A stretch of DNA of 64,000 nt from an uncultured beta proteobacterium. Its GTDB lineage: Bacteria; Pseudomonadota; Gammaproteobacteria; Burkholderiales; Burkholderiaceae. Within the stretch, counting starts at the first letter, position 1. Every line of letters starts with the position of its first letter. The notes beneath the pieces were generated by a model. It saw nothing but the letters and a program-made list of their open reading frames with translations, was not told the origin of the DNA and ran no database searches. Below are positions 53,661-62,795 of this stretch, piece after piece. The stretch covers positions 1 through 64,000 of the forward strand of contig CAIKFU010000004.1 in assembly GCA_903826775.1 (NCBI GenBank), read 5' to 3'. The translations under genes were made by a program, and so were the position numbers.

Positions 53661-54686
53661 CTAATCGGCCTTAATGTTTCCATCTTTAACAATTTTGCTT
53701 AGGCGTACCATTTCCTTTAAGAAGAAGGCTTGGCTCTCTGCGGGGGTATTGATATTCATAATCTCTCCACCTTCGCTTGATAATTTATCTTTGTATAAAT
53801 TTGAGTTAATGACTTGATCTAAAGCTTTACTTAATTTATTGATAATTGGAGTGGGTAGTCCGGTTGGTGCCCATACGGCATAAATAATGGACATCTCATA
53901 ATTTTTTAAGTTGCCAGATTCTTCGATAGTGGGGATCTCGGGAAGTAATTTAGCGCGCGTAGAGCCAGTAGTGCCAAGTGCGATGACTTTTCCTGCTTTT
54001 ACATGAGGTAGGGCCACACCAAATGCAGAAAAACTTAAAGGCACCTGACCACCCATAGTATCTGTAATTGCTGGCGCTCCGCCTTTATATGGAACGTGAA
54101 TCATCTTTATCCCGGCTTGGTTGGTGAAAAGTGCTCCAGCAAGATGGCTAGCACTTCCGTTCCCAAAACTTGCATATGACAATGCATCAGGTTCTTTTTT
54201 TGCAAGCGCAATAAGTTCCGTAATATTTTTTGCTGGAAAGGATGGGTTGGCTACTAATAGCATTGGGACAGAACCAACTACGGCAAGAGGAATTAGATCC
54301 TTCTCAGTTGAATAGGGGGTTTTTCCATACATGCTGGGGTTGATGGCATGAGAGGTAATGGATTGAAACATGAGCGTGTATCCGTCTGCAGTTGCTTTTG
54401 CAACAACATCGGCGCCAATCATGCCATTAGCGCCACCACGATTTTCAACTACAACTTGCTGAGCTAGTATTTGGCCTAACTGGTTGGCGATTGTTCTGCC
54501 AAGAATGTCTGCAAATCCACCAACTGGCCATGTGATAACTAGCTTTATCGGTTTATTGGGATAGTTATCGATTGCTGCAGAGGGCATATTGCTTTGGGGT
54601 TGCCCTAGAGATAGGGAGCTATGGCAAGCCAATAGCCCAATACTGATAGCTAGTTTATAAAAAAAGCGAATAGGTTGATTATCCAA
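53661..54686 (-). CDS. Bug family periplasmic binding protein
   Basis: A 341-residue TctC/Bug protein with a signal peptide (YKLAISIGLLACHSSLSLGQ). Segments NKPIKLVITWPVGGFADILGRTIANQL, AKATADGYTLMFQS and IHVPYKGGAPAITDTMGG are typical. The start is TTG; a strong AAGGAGGAG lies six bases upstream and no ATG fits. It follows a CoA-transferase gene by about 55 bases and precedes the GntR gene, so it probably imports the acid that the CoA-transferase activates. Confidence 0.92.
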   Translation of the reverse strand: MDNQPIRFFYKLAISIGLLACHSSLSLGQPQSNMPSAAIDNYPNKPIKLVITWPVGGFADILGRTIANQLGQILAQQVVVENRGGANGMIGADVVAKATADGYTLMFQSITSHAINPSMYGKTPYSTEKDLIPLAVVGSVPMLLVANPSFPAKNITELIALAKKEPDALSYASFGNGSASHLAGALFTNQAGIKMIHVPYKGGAPAITDTMGGQVPLSFSAFGVALPHVKAGKVIALGTTGSTRAKLLPEIPTIEESGNLKNYEMSIIYAVWAPTGLPTPIINKLSKALDQVINSNLYKDKLSSEGGEIMNINTPAESQAFFLKEMVRLSKIVKDGNIKAD

Positions 54687-54742
54687 TTGTCTCCTCCTTC
54701 AGAGCTTTATTAAACATAGAGGCCCCTGTTTTTACTATGGGC

Positions 54743-56023
54743 CTATGCCAGAACTTTCTTTTGGAGCAATGCTTCAATCTGAGTCTGATTAAGGCCTAGG
54801 TACTCGCTTAAAACGGCTTGGGTATGCTCCCCCAATAATGGTGGGGGTTTACGAACGGATGTTGGGGTTCCATGCATTTTTAAAGGAGTCCCTAATGTTT
54901 TAAATTTACCAAGATGTTTATGTTCAATTTCAATTACCATATTTTTTGCAAATGCTTGCTCTGATGTCAGGGCTTGCTTGACAGTGTTTACACGCCCAAC
55001 GGGTATACCGTGTTTGCGGAGCATTGCAATAAGCTCATCACTTGAGTATTCAATGAAAGACTTTGTAAGTAAATTGTCAATGAGTTCTCTATTATTGACG
55101 CGTACAGCATTGGAGCTAAGTCGTTCATCTTTGACCCATTCAGGGTGACCTAGAAGTTCCGAAAGTTTTGAAAATTGACTATCGTTTCCAACTGCAACCG
55201 CAATCATTCCATCTGAACTGCTGTAGGTTGTATAAGGAACAATCGTAGGGTGGCCATTTCCATAACGGCCCGATTCCATGTTTGTAGCTAGATGACTATT
55301 TCCAACATTTGCTAATAGGGCTAAGGAAGTGTCGAACAATGATACTTCAACAGATTGCCCTTTACCTGTTCTAAATCTTGAGATTAGGGCTGCTTGTATA
55401 GCGTTTGCTGCCATCATTCCGGTGGCTAAGTCGACAATAGCAACCCCGTATTTTGTAGGCGTACCATCAAGAGGGCCGCAAATACTCATTAGTCCAGATT
55501 CCGCTTGAAGAATGAAATCGTAACCAGGTAAACCGGCTTGAGGACCCGTATTCCCATAGCCAGTAATTGAGCATCTTACTAAGTGCGGGGCATGCTTTTC
55601 AAACCAGTCTGAATTGAATCCCCACTTCTCTAAAGTGCCGTTTTTAAAATTTTCTAGAAGGACATCGAACTTTGGAATAAGGTCTGCTAACAACTGCTTG
55701 CCCTCCAGTTGTGAAAAGTCAATTGCTATTCCACGTTTGTTGCGATTGCAACCTAGAAAATAAGCAGATTCCCCCTCAAGGAATGGTGGTCCCCAGCCCC
55801 TAGTGTCATCGCCGCTATGTGGGGATTCTATTTTTACTACTTCTGCCCCTAGGTCTCCTAAGAGCATGCCACACCATGGCCCAGCAAGCACTCGGCTTAA
55901 ATCTAAAATTTTTATTCCTGCAAGAGCCCCTTCATTTGGGCTTTTTGCGGGTTTGGTGGATGGGTTGTTCACAAATGGAGTTCTTTGTCGGTTGTATTTA
56001 ATCTCGCATATCTGGGGGCGCAT
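54743..56023 (-). CDS. CaiB/BaiF type III CoA-transferase
   Basis: Up to 426 residues of the family III CoA-transferases. Visible motifs are GIKILDLSRVLAGPWCGMLLGDLGAEVVKIE near the start (the catalytic Asp usually follows this, here within YDFILQAESGLMS) and YGVAIVDLATGMMAANAIQAAL. It transfers CoA between carboxylic acids. The frame begins at 56023 inside the end of the preceding enoyl-CoA hydratase gene (26-base overlap). A GTG at 55972 is an alternative start; neither has a clear ribosome site. It should activate the acid imported by the neighbouring Bug protein. Confidence 0.9.
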   Translation of the reverse strand: MRPQICEIKYNRQRTPFVNNPSTKPAKSPNEGALAGIKILDLSRVLAGPWCGMLLGDLGAEVVKIESPHSGDDTRGWGPPFLEGESAYFLGCNRNKRGIAIDFSQLEGKQLLADLIPKFDVLLENFKNGTLEKWGFNSDWFEKHAPHLVRCSITGYGNTGPQAGLPGYDFILQAESGLMSICGPLDGTPTKYGVAIVDLATGMMAANAIQAALISRFRTGKGQSVEVSLFDTSLALLANVGNSHLATNMESGRYGNGHPTIVPYTTYSSSDGMIAVAVGNDSQFSKLSELLGHPEWVKDERLSSNAVRVNNRELIDNLLTKSFIEYSSDELIAMLRKHGIPVGRVNTVKQALTSEQAFAKNMVIEIEHKHLGKFKTLGTPLKMHGTPTSVRKPPPLLGEHTQAVLSEYLGLNQTQIEALLQKKVLA

Positions 56024-56876
56024 TTAAATTTTTATGAAAGCCATCCATGTATTCATCAAGCGCGGCTTTATTTTGTAGACGAAATTTTTGGAAATCCGGC
56101 TTACGACCCTCTAAGAAAGCATTCATTCCCTCCAGGCTTTCTTCTGAGCCCCACACATAGGCAAGCAGTTCCATTCCATGTTGCCAGGATGCATAAAGCT
56201 GGTCTGATTCAAAGTTAAGACTTTTCTTTGTCATGCGAATAGTTTGGGAACTATTGTTTTTAATTGTTTCGCACCAAGCTAGCGTTTCTTTTAATAGATC
56301 GGCCTCTGGAACGCACTTGTTTATAAGGCCAATACGTTCTGCTTCTTTGGCTTCAAATCTTTTTGCAAGGAATATCATTTCTCTCGCTATGCGCTCCCCT
56401 ACGATCCGTGGAAGATATTGTGTTGCCCCAACAGTGGGGCAGGCACCCACTTTTGCTCCGGTTTGTCCAAATACGGATTTTTCAGAGCCTATTACCAGGT
56501 CGCACCAAAGCGCAAGCTCATGCCCTCCGCCAACGCACCAACCGTTAACCATCGCGATTACTGGGATGGTTACTCCACGAATAATCATCGCAAGTCCCAG
56601 CATTCGATCATTCCACATAGATGCATTTGTGAAGGTAAGGCGCTTCATTGCATAAAAATCACCACCAGCAGAGAAAGCTTTATCACCGGCCCCTGTAAAA
56701 ACAATGCACGCAATTGAAGGATCTTCACGAGTAAGTTTTACTGCATCGATCATCTCATCAAGCGTTTGCTCTCTAAAAGCATTCAAAACTCGAGGTCGGT
56801 TAATCGTAATCCAGGCAACTTGGTCCTTTACTTCAAAGAGAATATCTTTGTAGGGTTTTTCAGGTTTTATGCTCAT
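55998..56876 (-). CDS. Enoyl-CoA hydratase/isomerase family enzyme (BadI/MenB-like)
   Basis: A 292-residue crotonase-fold protein. Oxyanion-hole segments are AGDKAFSAGGDFY and NGWCVGGGHELALWCDLVIGSE. The downstream pattern KSVFGQTGAKVGACPTVGATQYLPRIVGERIAREM resembles 2-ketocyclohexanecarboxyl-CoA hydrolase (BadI) and MenB more than fatty-acid hydratases. It is the first gene of the operon with the CoA-transferase, Bug protein and GntR regulator. The exact substrate is unknown. Confidence 0.88.
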   Translation of the reverse strand: MSIKPEKPYKDILFEVKDQVAWITINRPRVLNAFREQTLDEMIDAVKLTREDPSIACIVFTGAGDKAFSAGGDFYAMKRLTFTNASMWNDRMLGLAMIIRGVTIPVIAMVNGWCVGGGHELALWCDLVIGSEKSVFGQTGAKVGACPTVGATQYLPRIVGERIAREMIFLAKRFEAKEAERIGLINKCVPEADLLKETLAWCETIKNNSSQTIRMTKKSLNFESDQLYASWQHGMELLAYVWGSEESLEGMNAFLEGRKPDFQKFRLQNKAALDEYMDGFHKNLNAPPDMRD

Positions 56877-57023
56877 AATGATCCCATTGCGTTTGGTGTT
56901 ATTAATAAAGGTCTATTTATCCGTATAAATAAGGTAAATTTAATTCTATGCGTTACTATACAAGTAAATTAGTGACCTTATCCTAAATATATTTTCTATA
57001 ATATCCGTATAATTAAAAATACC

Positions 57024-57467
57024 ATGAATTTACCTACAAATCAAACTTCCCAACAAGTGCCGGCTGATTACTTTGGCATTCGCATCCCATTTTTAGAATT
57101 TTTGGGAGTAGTTCCTGAATATGCAAAAAACGGAAGGTCACGGATGAGGATTGATTTAAGGCCAGAATTAGAAAATAGTTTTCATGTTGCTCATGGGGGG
57201 TTATTAATGACTCTGCTGGATGTTGCCATGGCAGCGGCAGCCAGAAGCAGTCTTAGCGATCCTTCGGGTGAAGCGGTCATGCATCACTCTGGGGCAATCA
57301 CGATTGATATGACTGTAAGTTTTATGCGCCCAAGCTCTGGAACAATTGTGGTTGAAGGATCGGTACTGAAGTCTGGTAAGTCAATAAACTATTGCGAGGC
57401 TGTAATCTTGAATGAAGCTGGAGAGGTAACTGCTAAATCAAGCGGTACGTTTATGTTGCGTCGCTAG
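57024..57467 (+). CDS. PaaI-type hotdog thioesterase
   Basis: A 147-residue hotdog-fold acyl-CoA thioesterase. The family core is AHGGLLMTLLDVAMAAAARS, with ITIDMTVSFMRPSSG and a C-terminal KSSGTFMLRR. It would release CoA from a short or aromatic acyl-CoA. It is divergent from the enoyl-CoA hydratase operon (147-base gap), so it likely serves the same CoA-thioester pathway. Confidence 0.88.
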   Translation: MNLPTNQTSQQVPADYFGIRIPFLEFLGVVPEYAKNGRSRMRIDLRPELENSFHVAHGGLLMTLLDVAMAAAARSSLSDPSGEAVMHHSGAITIDMTVSFMRPSSGTIVVEGSVLKSGKSINYCEAVILNEAGEVTAKSSGTFMLRR

Positions 57468-57679
57468 TGCTGATTATATTTTTTATAATAAAAATATTGG
57501 GTTTATTAAACATGACCTATTAACAATTTATAATGTAGTATAAATTGACATAAAATATGCTTTAATTAACTTAATTGAATATTTTAATAGTTTAATATTT
57601 TTTGCTACAATAATTATGTTCATTTAAAAATATTACAGTTCCTTGATTATAAAATTCCACATTGGAGAAATAAATAGAT

Positions 57680-57964
57680 ATGTCTTCCTACAAAGAGTTA
57701 TTAGCGCAACGTGAGCAATTAGATAAGCAGATTAAAGAAGCCGTACAAAGAGAAAAAGCAGATGGAATTGCAAAGGCAAAGTTAATTATTGAGGAGTATG
57801 ACTTAATTGCATCTGATTTATTTAGTCGCAAAAATGGTTCCCGTGGTTCAGGTGCTAAAGTTGCCCCTAAGTATCGAAATCCAACTACAGGGGAAACATG
57901 GACTGGACGCGGTAAAGCACCAAAATGGATAGAAGGCAAGAATCGCTCAAACTTTTCTATATAA
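57680..57964 (+). CDS. H-NS family nucleoid protein
   Basis: A 94-residue H-NS-like protein: N-terminal coiled-coil oligomerisation part (about 1-50), linker rich in Gly/Ser/Lys, and the C-terminal DNA-binding motif YRNPTTGETWTGRGKAPKWI. It binds A+T-rich DNA and silences genes. The A+T-rich gap upstream and a strong terminator downstream mark a single-gene unit. Confidence 0.94.
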   Translation: MSSYKELLAQREQLDKQIKEAVQREKADGIAKAKLIIEEYDLIASDLFSRKNGSRGSGAKVAPKYRNPTTGETWTGRGKAPKWIEGKNRSNFSI

Positions 57965-57992
57965 GTATTTGTAAATTAAGTATTTTTTAATT

Positions 57993-58022
57993 AAATGGGC
58001 TATAGATGTAGCCCATTTTTTT
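57993..58022 (+). terminator. Rho-independent terminator of the H-NS gene
   Basis: AAATGGGCTA and TAGCCCATTT form a 10-bp stem with a 6-base loop, and the T-run continues after it. It lies 28 bases after the H-NS stop codon. Confidence 0.92.
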
Positions 58023-58580
58023 ACTTATTTCTAGATTAAAACTTGGTTTAATTAAGTATTTATTTGATTGACTGAAAACAGTTTTAATTTAAGTAGCAAT
58101 TTTCATGCATATCATGATGCTTGTTTATCCTTCATCAACCCTAGTTTTATAGGTTTTTCTGGGTATTCTTGGTTAATACCTTTAATTCATTTATTATCTT
58201 TATTAATTCTTTTTATAGAAAATTGTAGAAAGAATTAATGTTGTAAAAAATCACAAATAAACTGTTTGTAAGATGAAATTCAATCACTAAAAAATTATGA
58301 TTGATGATTAGCAATTTCTTGCAATAGTAGCAATTAGAAGGCATTGAAGCTCATACCCTTACTTCTATAGGAATGATTTGGGGCTTTTAAGTTGCCAAAC
58401 TTCTCTTTGAAATACCTGAATTATTAATGTCTTGGCAAGCGTTTATCCTCCATTAACAATATTAACTAGGTAGGCATCTTTTTAAAATGATATGTTTAGC
58501 TAGGTGAAAGTACCTTAGGAAATAGAGCCTACTCGTGTTAATCTGTAGTCCTAAGCAGTTTAAATATTGATCAATCTGCA
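58023..58580. other. Long A+T-rich intergenic region before sucA
   Basis: About 560 bases with no supported coding frame. It must contain the promoter of the sucA operon. I could not choose a single promoter with confidence. The 3' end leads into the structured sucA leader. Confidence 0.5.
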
Positions 58581-58652
58581 ACCCGGTGTAGCCGGAAGCG
58601 GATGGTTTAAACCACAGTTTTGATTCGGGAAACCCGATGAAAGGTGAGTATC
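58581..58652 (+). promoter_or_regulatory. Candidate sucA RNA motif (structured leader)
   Basis: Three hairpins precede sucA: CCGG-TGTAG-CCGG (58583-58595), the palindrome TGGTTTAAACCA (58603-58614) and CGGG-AAA-CCCG (58626-58636). The last ends four bases before the Shine-Dalgarno sequence AAAGGTG. A structured sucA RNA motif is known only upstream of sucA in Burkholderiales, and part of it overlaps the ribosome site. Position and gene fit; I could not align the consensus from memory. Confidence 0.65.
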
Positions 58653-61508
58653 ATGATGCAGGCTTCTAGAGATAGTTCATATCTCTTTGGTGGAAACGCA
58701 CCCTACGTAGAAGAACTTTACGAATCCTATTTGCTAGACCCCACTTCAGTTGCAGAACATTGGCGAGATTATTTTGATAATGTGACTCAAGTTCCAGCGG
58801 TCGATGGTTCAAATAGAACAGATGTTGCTCATGGGCCAATTGTCGCCTCCTTTGCAGAGCGTGCTAAACAAGGTCCAATTCGAACTGTTTTGGACTCAGC
58901 CGACTCTGAGATGGGTCGTAAGCGAGTTGCTGTTCAGCAGTTGATAGCAGCATATCGAAATGTTGGTAATCGATGGGCAAATATAGACCCACTAAAGCGT
59001 ACTGAACGACCTGATATTCCTGAGTTGAATCCGTCTTTCTATGGCTTTACCGATGGGGATATGGATATTGTTTTCAATACTAGCAACACATTCTTTGGCA
59101 AAGACAAGATGACTTTGCGTGATTTATTGCAAGCATTGCGTGAAACTTATTGCGGCACGATTGGCGCCGAATATATGTTTATTGCTGATCAGAAGATTAA
59201 AAAGTGGTGGCAAGAAAAATTAGAGTCGATTCGATCTGCGCCGCGTTTCAATGCTGACCAAAAACGTCAAATTCTAGATAGATTGACTGCTGCTGAAGGG
59301 CTTGAGCGCTATCTGCAGGCTAAATTTGTAGGTCAAAAGCGTTTTTCTCTTGAAGGTGGTGATAGTTTTATTGCCTGCATGGATGAGTTGATCCGAGATG
59401 CTGGTAGCAGGGGCGTTCAGGAAATTGTGATTGGCATGGCTCACCGTGGTCGTTTGAATGTATTGGTGAATGTATTGGGGAAGATGCCAAAAGACTTGTT
59501 TGCGGAGTTTGAGCATAAGGGCCCCGAGGATCTGCCTGCTGGTGATGTGAAGTATCACCAGGGATTTTCAAGTGATATCGCTACTCCAGGCGGTCCTGTA
59601 CATTTGTCCTTGGCTTTTAACCCTTCCCATTTAGAAATTGTTAACCCCGTTGTTGAGGGGTCTGCTCGAGCCAGAATGGAGCGTCGGGGTGATTTAAACG
59701 GAGAACAAGTTTTGCCAGTATTGGTTCATGGCGATGCTGCGATTGCTGGCCAGGGAGTGGTCCAGGAGACTTTGGCAATGGCTGAGGTTCGTGGCTATTC
59801 AACTGGGGGCACTGTGCATGTTGTGATTAACAACCAGATTGGTTTTACGACATCTGACCCTCGGGATTTGCGTTCGAGTTTGTATTGCACCGACATCATG
59901 AAGATTATTGATGCCCCCGTATTGCATGTAAATGGGGATGATCCAGAAGCGGTAGTTTTGGCTACTCGCTTAGCGGTGGAATTTCGTACCGAATTTAAGA
60001 AGGATGTTGCGGTAGATATTGTCTGTTTTAGAAAATTGGGTCACAACGAGCAAGATACTCCTGCAATGACCCAACCCTTGATGTACAAAATTATTGCCGC
60101 CCATCCAGGGACACGTAAGTTGTATGCGGATAAGCTTGAAACTCAAGGCGCTGTTCCGGTCGGTACTGGCGACTTAATGGTTAAAGAGTATCGCGCGGCC
60201 ATGGATGAAGGCAAGCAAACGTCTGATCCAGTGCTAAGTAATTTTAAGAGTAAATTTGCCGTAGATTGGATTCCATTTCTAAACAGGAAGTGGACTGATG
60301 AGGCTGATACTGCAATTCCTCTAACGGAGTGGAAGCGATTGGCTGAGAAAATCTCCTCTATTCCATCCGATTTTAAGGCTCATCCATTAGTTGAAAAGGT
60401 ATACAAAGATCGGGCTGCTATGGGTCGAGGTGAAGTAAATGTTGACTGGGGTATGGGTGAGCACATGGCTTTTGCTTCGCTGGTTGCGAGCGGTTATCCC
60501 GTTCGGCTTTCAGGAGAGGACAGTGGTAGAGGTACTTTTACTCATCGCCACGCAGTTTTGCATAATCAAAATCGGGAAAAGTGGGACACTGGAACCTATA
60601 TTGCGCTTCAGCATGTGACAAAGGATCAGGCCCCATTCATAGTGATTGATTCGATTTTATCGGAAGAGGCAGTTTTGGGTTTTGAGTATGGTTATGCGTC
60701 TGCTGAGCCTAATACATTGACGATTTGGGAGGCACAGTTTGGCGATTTTGCCAATGGTGCTCAAGTCGTCATTGATCAATTTATAGCCTCTGGAGAAGTA
60801 AAATGGGGTCGAGTAAATGGGCTCGTCATGATGCTTCCTCATGGCTATGAAGGGCAGGGGCCAGAGCATTCTTCAGCTCGTTTAGAGCGCTTTATGCAGC
60901 TTTGCGCTGATACCAACATGCAAGTGGTTCAGCCAACCACGGCATCCCAAATATTTCATGTTTTGCGCCGGCAAATGATTCGTCAGTTCCGTAAACCGCT
61001 TATTTTGATGACTCCAAAATCGTTGCTGCGAAATAAGGAGGCTGCCTCTCCTTTAACGGAGTTTACAAAAGGCGGGTTTCAAACGGTTTTACCAGAGCGC
61101 GATGGATCAATAAATGCCAAAGATGTAACACGCTTAGTTATTTGTTCTGGCAAGGTTTATTACGACTTGGCAAAGGCTAGAGTTGAGAAAAAGGTTGAGA
61201 ATGTTGCAATTATTCGTCTTGAGCAACTTTACCCATTCCCGCATAAAGCTCTTCTATCAGAATTAAAGAAGTATCCCAAACTTGAGGAAGTGGTTTGGTG
61301 TCAAGATGAGCCGCAAAATCAAGGTGCATGGTTCTTTGTTCAACACAATTTGCTTGAAAATATGTCCGAAGGGATGCGCTTGGCTTATTCAGGCCGTCCA
61401 GCATCCGCTTCTCCAGCTGTTGGATATGCTCATCTTCATCAAGAGCAGCAAAAATCGCTCATTAACGCATCGTTTGCCAAACTCAAAGGTTATGTTGTTA
61501 CTAAATAA
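58653..61508 (+). CDS. sucA: 2-oxoglutarate dehydrogenase E1 component
   Basis: About 951 residues. The N-terminus has the typical SSYLFGGNAPYVEELYESYLLDPTSV. The thiamine diphosphate site is seen in GMAHRGRLNVLVNVLGK, SLAFNPSHLEIVNPVVEG, HGDAAIAGQGVVQET and VVINNQIGFTTSDP. The C-terminal LPHGYEGQGPEHSSARLERF is also typical. It decarboxylates 2-oxoglutarate and passes succinyl to the lipoyl group of SucB in the TCA cycle. ATG 58653 is chosen because AAAGGTG lies six bases upstream; GTG 58644 overlaps that site. It is first in the sucA-sucB-lpdA operon. Confidence 0.97.
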   Translation: MMQASRDSSYLFGGNAPYVEELYESYLLDPTSVAEHWRDYFDNVTQVPAVDGSNRTDVAHGPIVASFAERAKQGPIRTVLDSADSEMGRKRVAVQQLIAAYRNVGNRWANIDPLKRTERPDIPELNPSFYGFTDGDMDIVFNTSNTFFGKDKMTLRDLLQALRETYCGTIGAEYMFIADQKIKKWWQEKLESIRSAPRFNADQKRQILDRLTAAEGLERYLQAKFVGQKRFSLEGGDSFIACMDELIRDAGSRGVQEIVIGMAHRGRLNVLVNVLGKMPKDLFAEFEHKGPEDLPAGDVKYHQGFSSDIATPGGPVHLSLAFNPSHLEIVNPVVEGSARARMERRGDLNGEQVLPVLVHGDAAIAGQGVVQETLAMAEVRGYSTGGTVHVVINNQIGFTTSDPRDLRSSLYCTDIMKIIDAPVLHVNGDDPEAVVLATRLAVEFRTEFKKDVAVDIVCFRKLGHNEQDTPAMTQPLMYKIIAAHPGTRKLYADKLETQGAVPVGTGDLMVKEYRAAMDEGKQTSDPVLSNFKSKFAVDWIPFLNRKWTDEADTAIPLTEWKRLAEKISSIPSDFKAHPLVEKVYKDRAAMGRGEVNVDWGMGEHMAFASLVASGYPVRLSGEDSGRGTFTHRHAVLHNQNREKWDTGTYIALQHVTKDQAPFIVIDSILSEEAVLGFEYGYASAEPNTLTIWEAQFGDFANGAQVVIDQFIASGEVKWGRVNGLVMMLPHGYEGQGPEHSSARLERFMQLCADTNMQVVQPTTASQIFHVLRRQMIRQFRKPLILMTPKSLLRNKEAASPLTEFTKGGFQTVLPERDGSINAKDVTRLVICSGKVYYDLAKARVEKKVENVAIIRLEQLYPFPHKALLSELKKYPKLEEVVWCQDEPQNQGAWFFVQHNLLENMSEGMRLAYSGRPASASPAVGYAHLHQEQQKSLINASFAKLKGYVVTK

Positions 61509-61563
61509 TCATTGTTACCAAAAGCAAATTTACTTAAATAAACTTAACTAAGTAGGATTTAAC

Positions 61564-62784
61564 ATGGCCATATTCGAAGTAAAAGTTCCCCAATTGTCTG
61601 AGTCGGTAGCCGAAGCAACATTGCTGCAGTGGAAAAAGAAAGTCGGCGATGCTGTAGGGCAAGATGAGATATTGATTGAAATAGAAACAGATAAGGTAGT
61701 TCTTGAGGTCCCATCTCCTTCGGCAGGGGTCTTAACTGAAATACTTGTAGGCGATGGAGGCACCGTTGTTGCTGAGCAGTTGATTGCAAGAATTGATAGC
61801 GTTGCCATAGCGGCTGCACCCGCTCCTTCACCTGCAGTAGCAGAATCAAAAACTCCAAAATCACCTGCTTTATCCGTTGCTACCCCCCACTCGGCTGCAC
61901 CGTCTGCAACAAAGATGATGGCAGAGAATAATTTAAGTGCAACTCAGGTGACTGGCTCTGGTCGTGATGGACGGATCACCAAAGGTGATGTTATTGCGGC
62001 TGTTGCTGGTGGAGTCAAGCAAGCAGCAGGTGGCGATAAGCAGGCTTCAAATCCGCTTCCCAAAGCGCCTATTCCAATGGGTAGCCGCCCTGAGGAGCGG
62101 GTGCCTATGAGTCGTTTAAGGGCCCGCATTGCTGAGCGATTGCTAGAGTCGCAGGCGAATAATGCCATTCTCACAACATTCAATGAGGTCAATATGGGGC
62201 CTGTTATTGCAATGCGGAACAAATACAAAGATATATTTGAAAAAACCCATGGTGTTAAGTTGGGGTTTATGTCTTTTTTTGTTAAAGCTGCAACGCATGC
62301 TTTAAAAAAGTTCCCACTGCTGAATGCATCAGTCGATGGAAATGACATTGTTTATCACGGTTATTTTGATATTGGTATTGCCGTTAGCTCTCCACGTGGT
62401 TTAGTTGTGCCGATCTTGCGTGATGTTGACCAGATGAATTTAGCGGATATTGAGAAGAAGATTGCTGAATTTGGAGTTAAGGCTCGTGAAGGAAAATTAT
62501 CTTTAGAAGATTTGACTGGAGGAACATTCTCCATATCCAATGGCGGGGTTTTTGGTTCAATGCTGTCTACCCCAATAATCAACCCTCCGCAGTCTGCAAT
62601 TTTAGGTATTCACGCGACTAAAGAGAGGGCGGTTGTAGAAAATGGGCAGATCGTGATCCGACCCATTAATTATTTGGCATTGTCTTACGATCACCGCATC
62701 ATTGACGGTCGTGAGGCGGTACTTGGTTTGGTAGCCATGAAGGAAGCATTAGAAGATCCTTCACGTTTACTTCTTGATTTGTGA
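61564..62784 (+). CDS. sucB: Dihydrolipoyl succinyltransferase (E2)
   Basis: A 406-residue E2 with one lipoyl domain (lipoyl Lys44 in [14 protein letters not shown]), an Ala/Pro-rich linker, an E1/E3-binding domain ([25 protein letters not shown]) and a catalytic domain ending with the active-site [14 protein letters not shown]. It moves succinyl from lipoate to CoA. It is 55 bases after sucA and 11 before lpdA on the same strand. Confidence 0.97.
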   Translation: MAIFEVKVPQLSESVAEATLLQWKKKVGDAVGQDEILIEIETDKVVLEVPSPSAGVLTEILVGDGGTVVAEQLIARIDSVAIAAAPAPSPAVAESKTPKSPALSVATPHSAAPSATKMMAENNLSATQVTGSGRDGRITKGDVIAAVAGGVKQAAGGDKQASNPLPKAPIPMGSRPEERVPMSRLRARIAERLLESQANNAILTTFNEVNMGPVIAMRNKYKDIFEKTHGVKLGFMSFFVKAATHALKKFPLLNASVDGNDIVYHGYFDIGIAVSSPRGLVVPILRDVDQMNLADIEKKIAEFGVKAREGKLSLEDLTGGTFSISNGGVFGSMLSTPIINPPQSAILGIHATKERAVVENGQIVIRPINYLALSYDHRIIDGREAVLGLVAMKEALEDPSRLLLDL

Positions 62785-62795
62785 GAGGGGAGATC

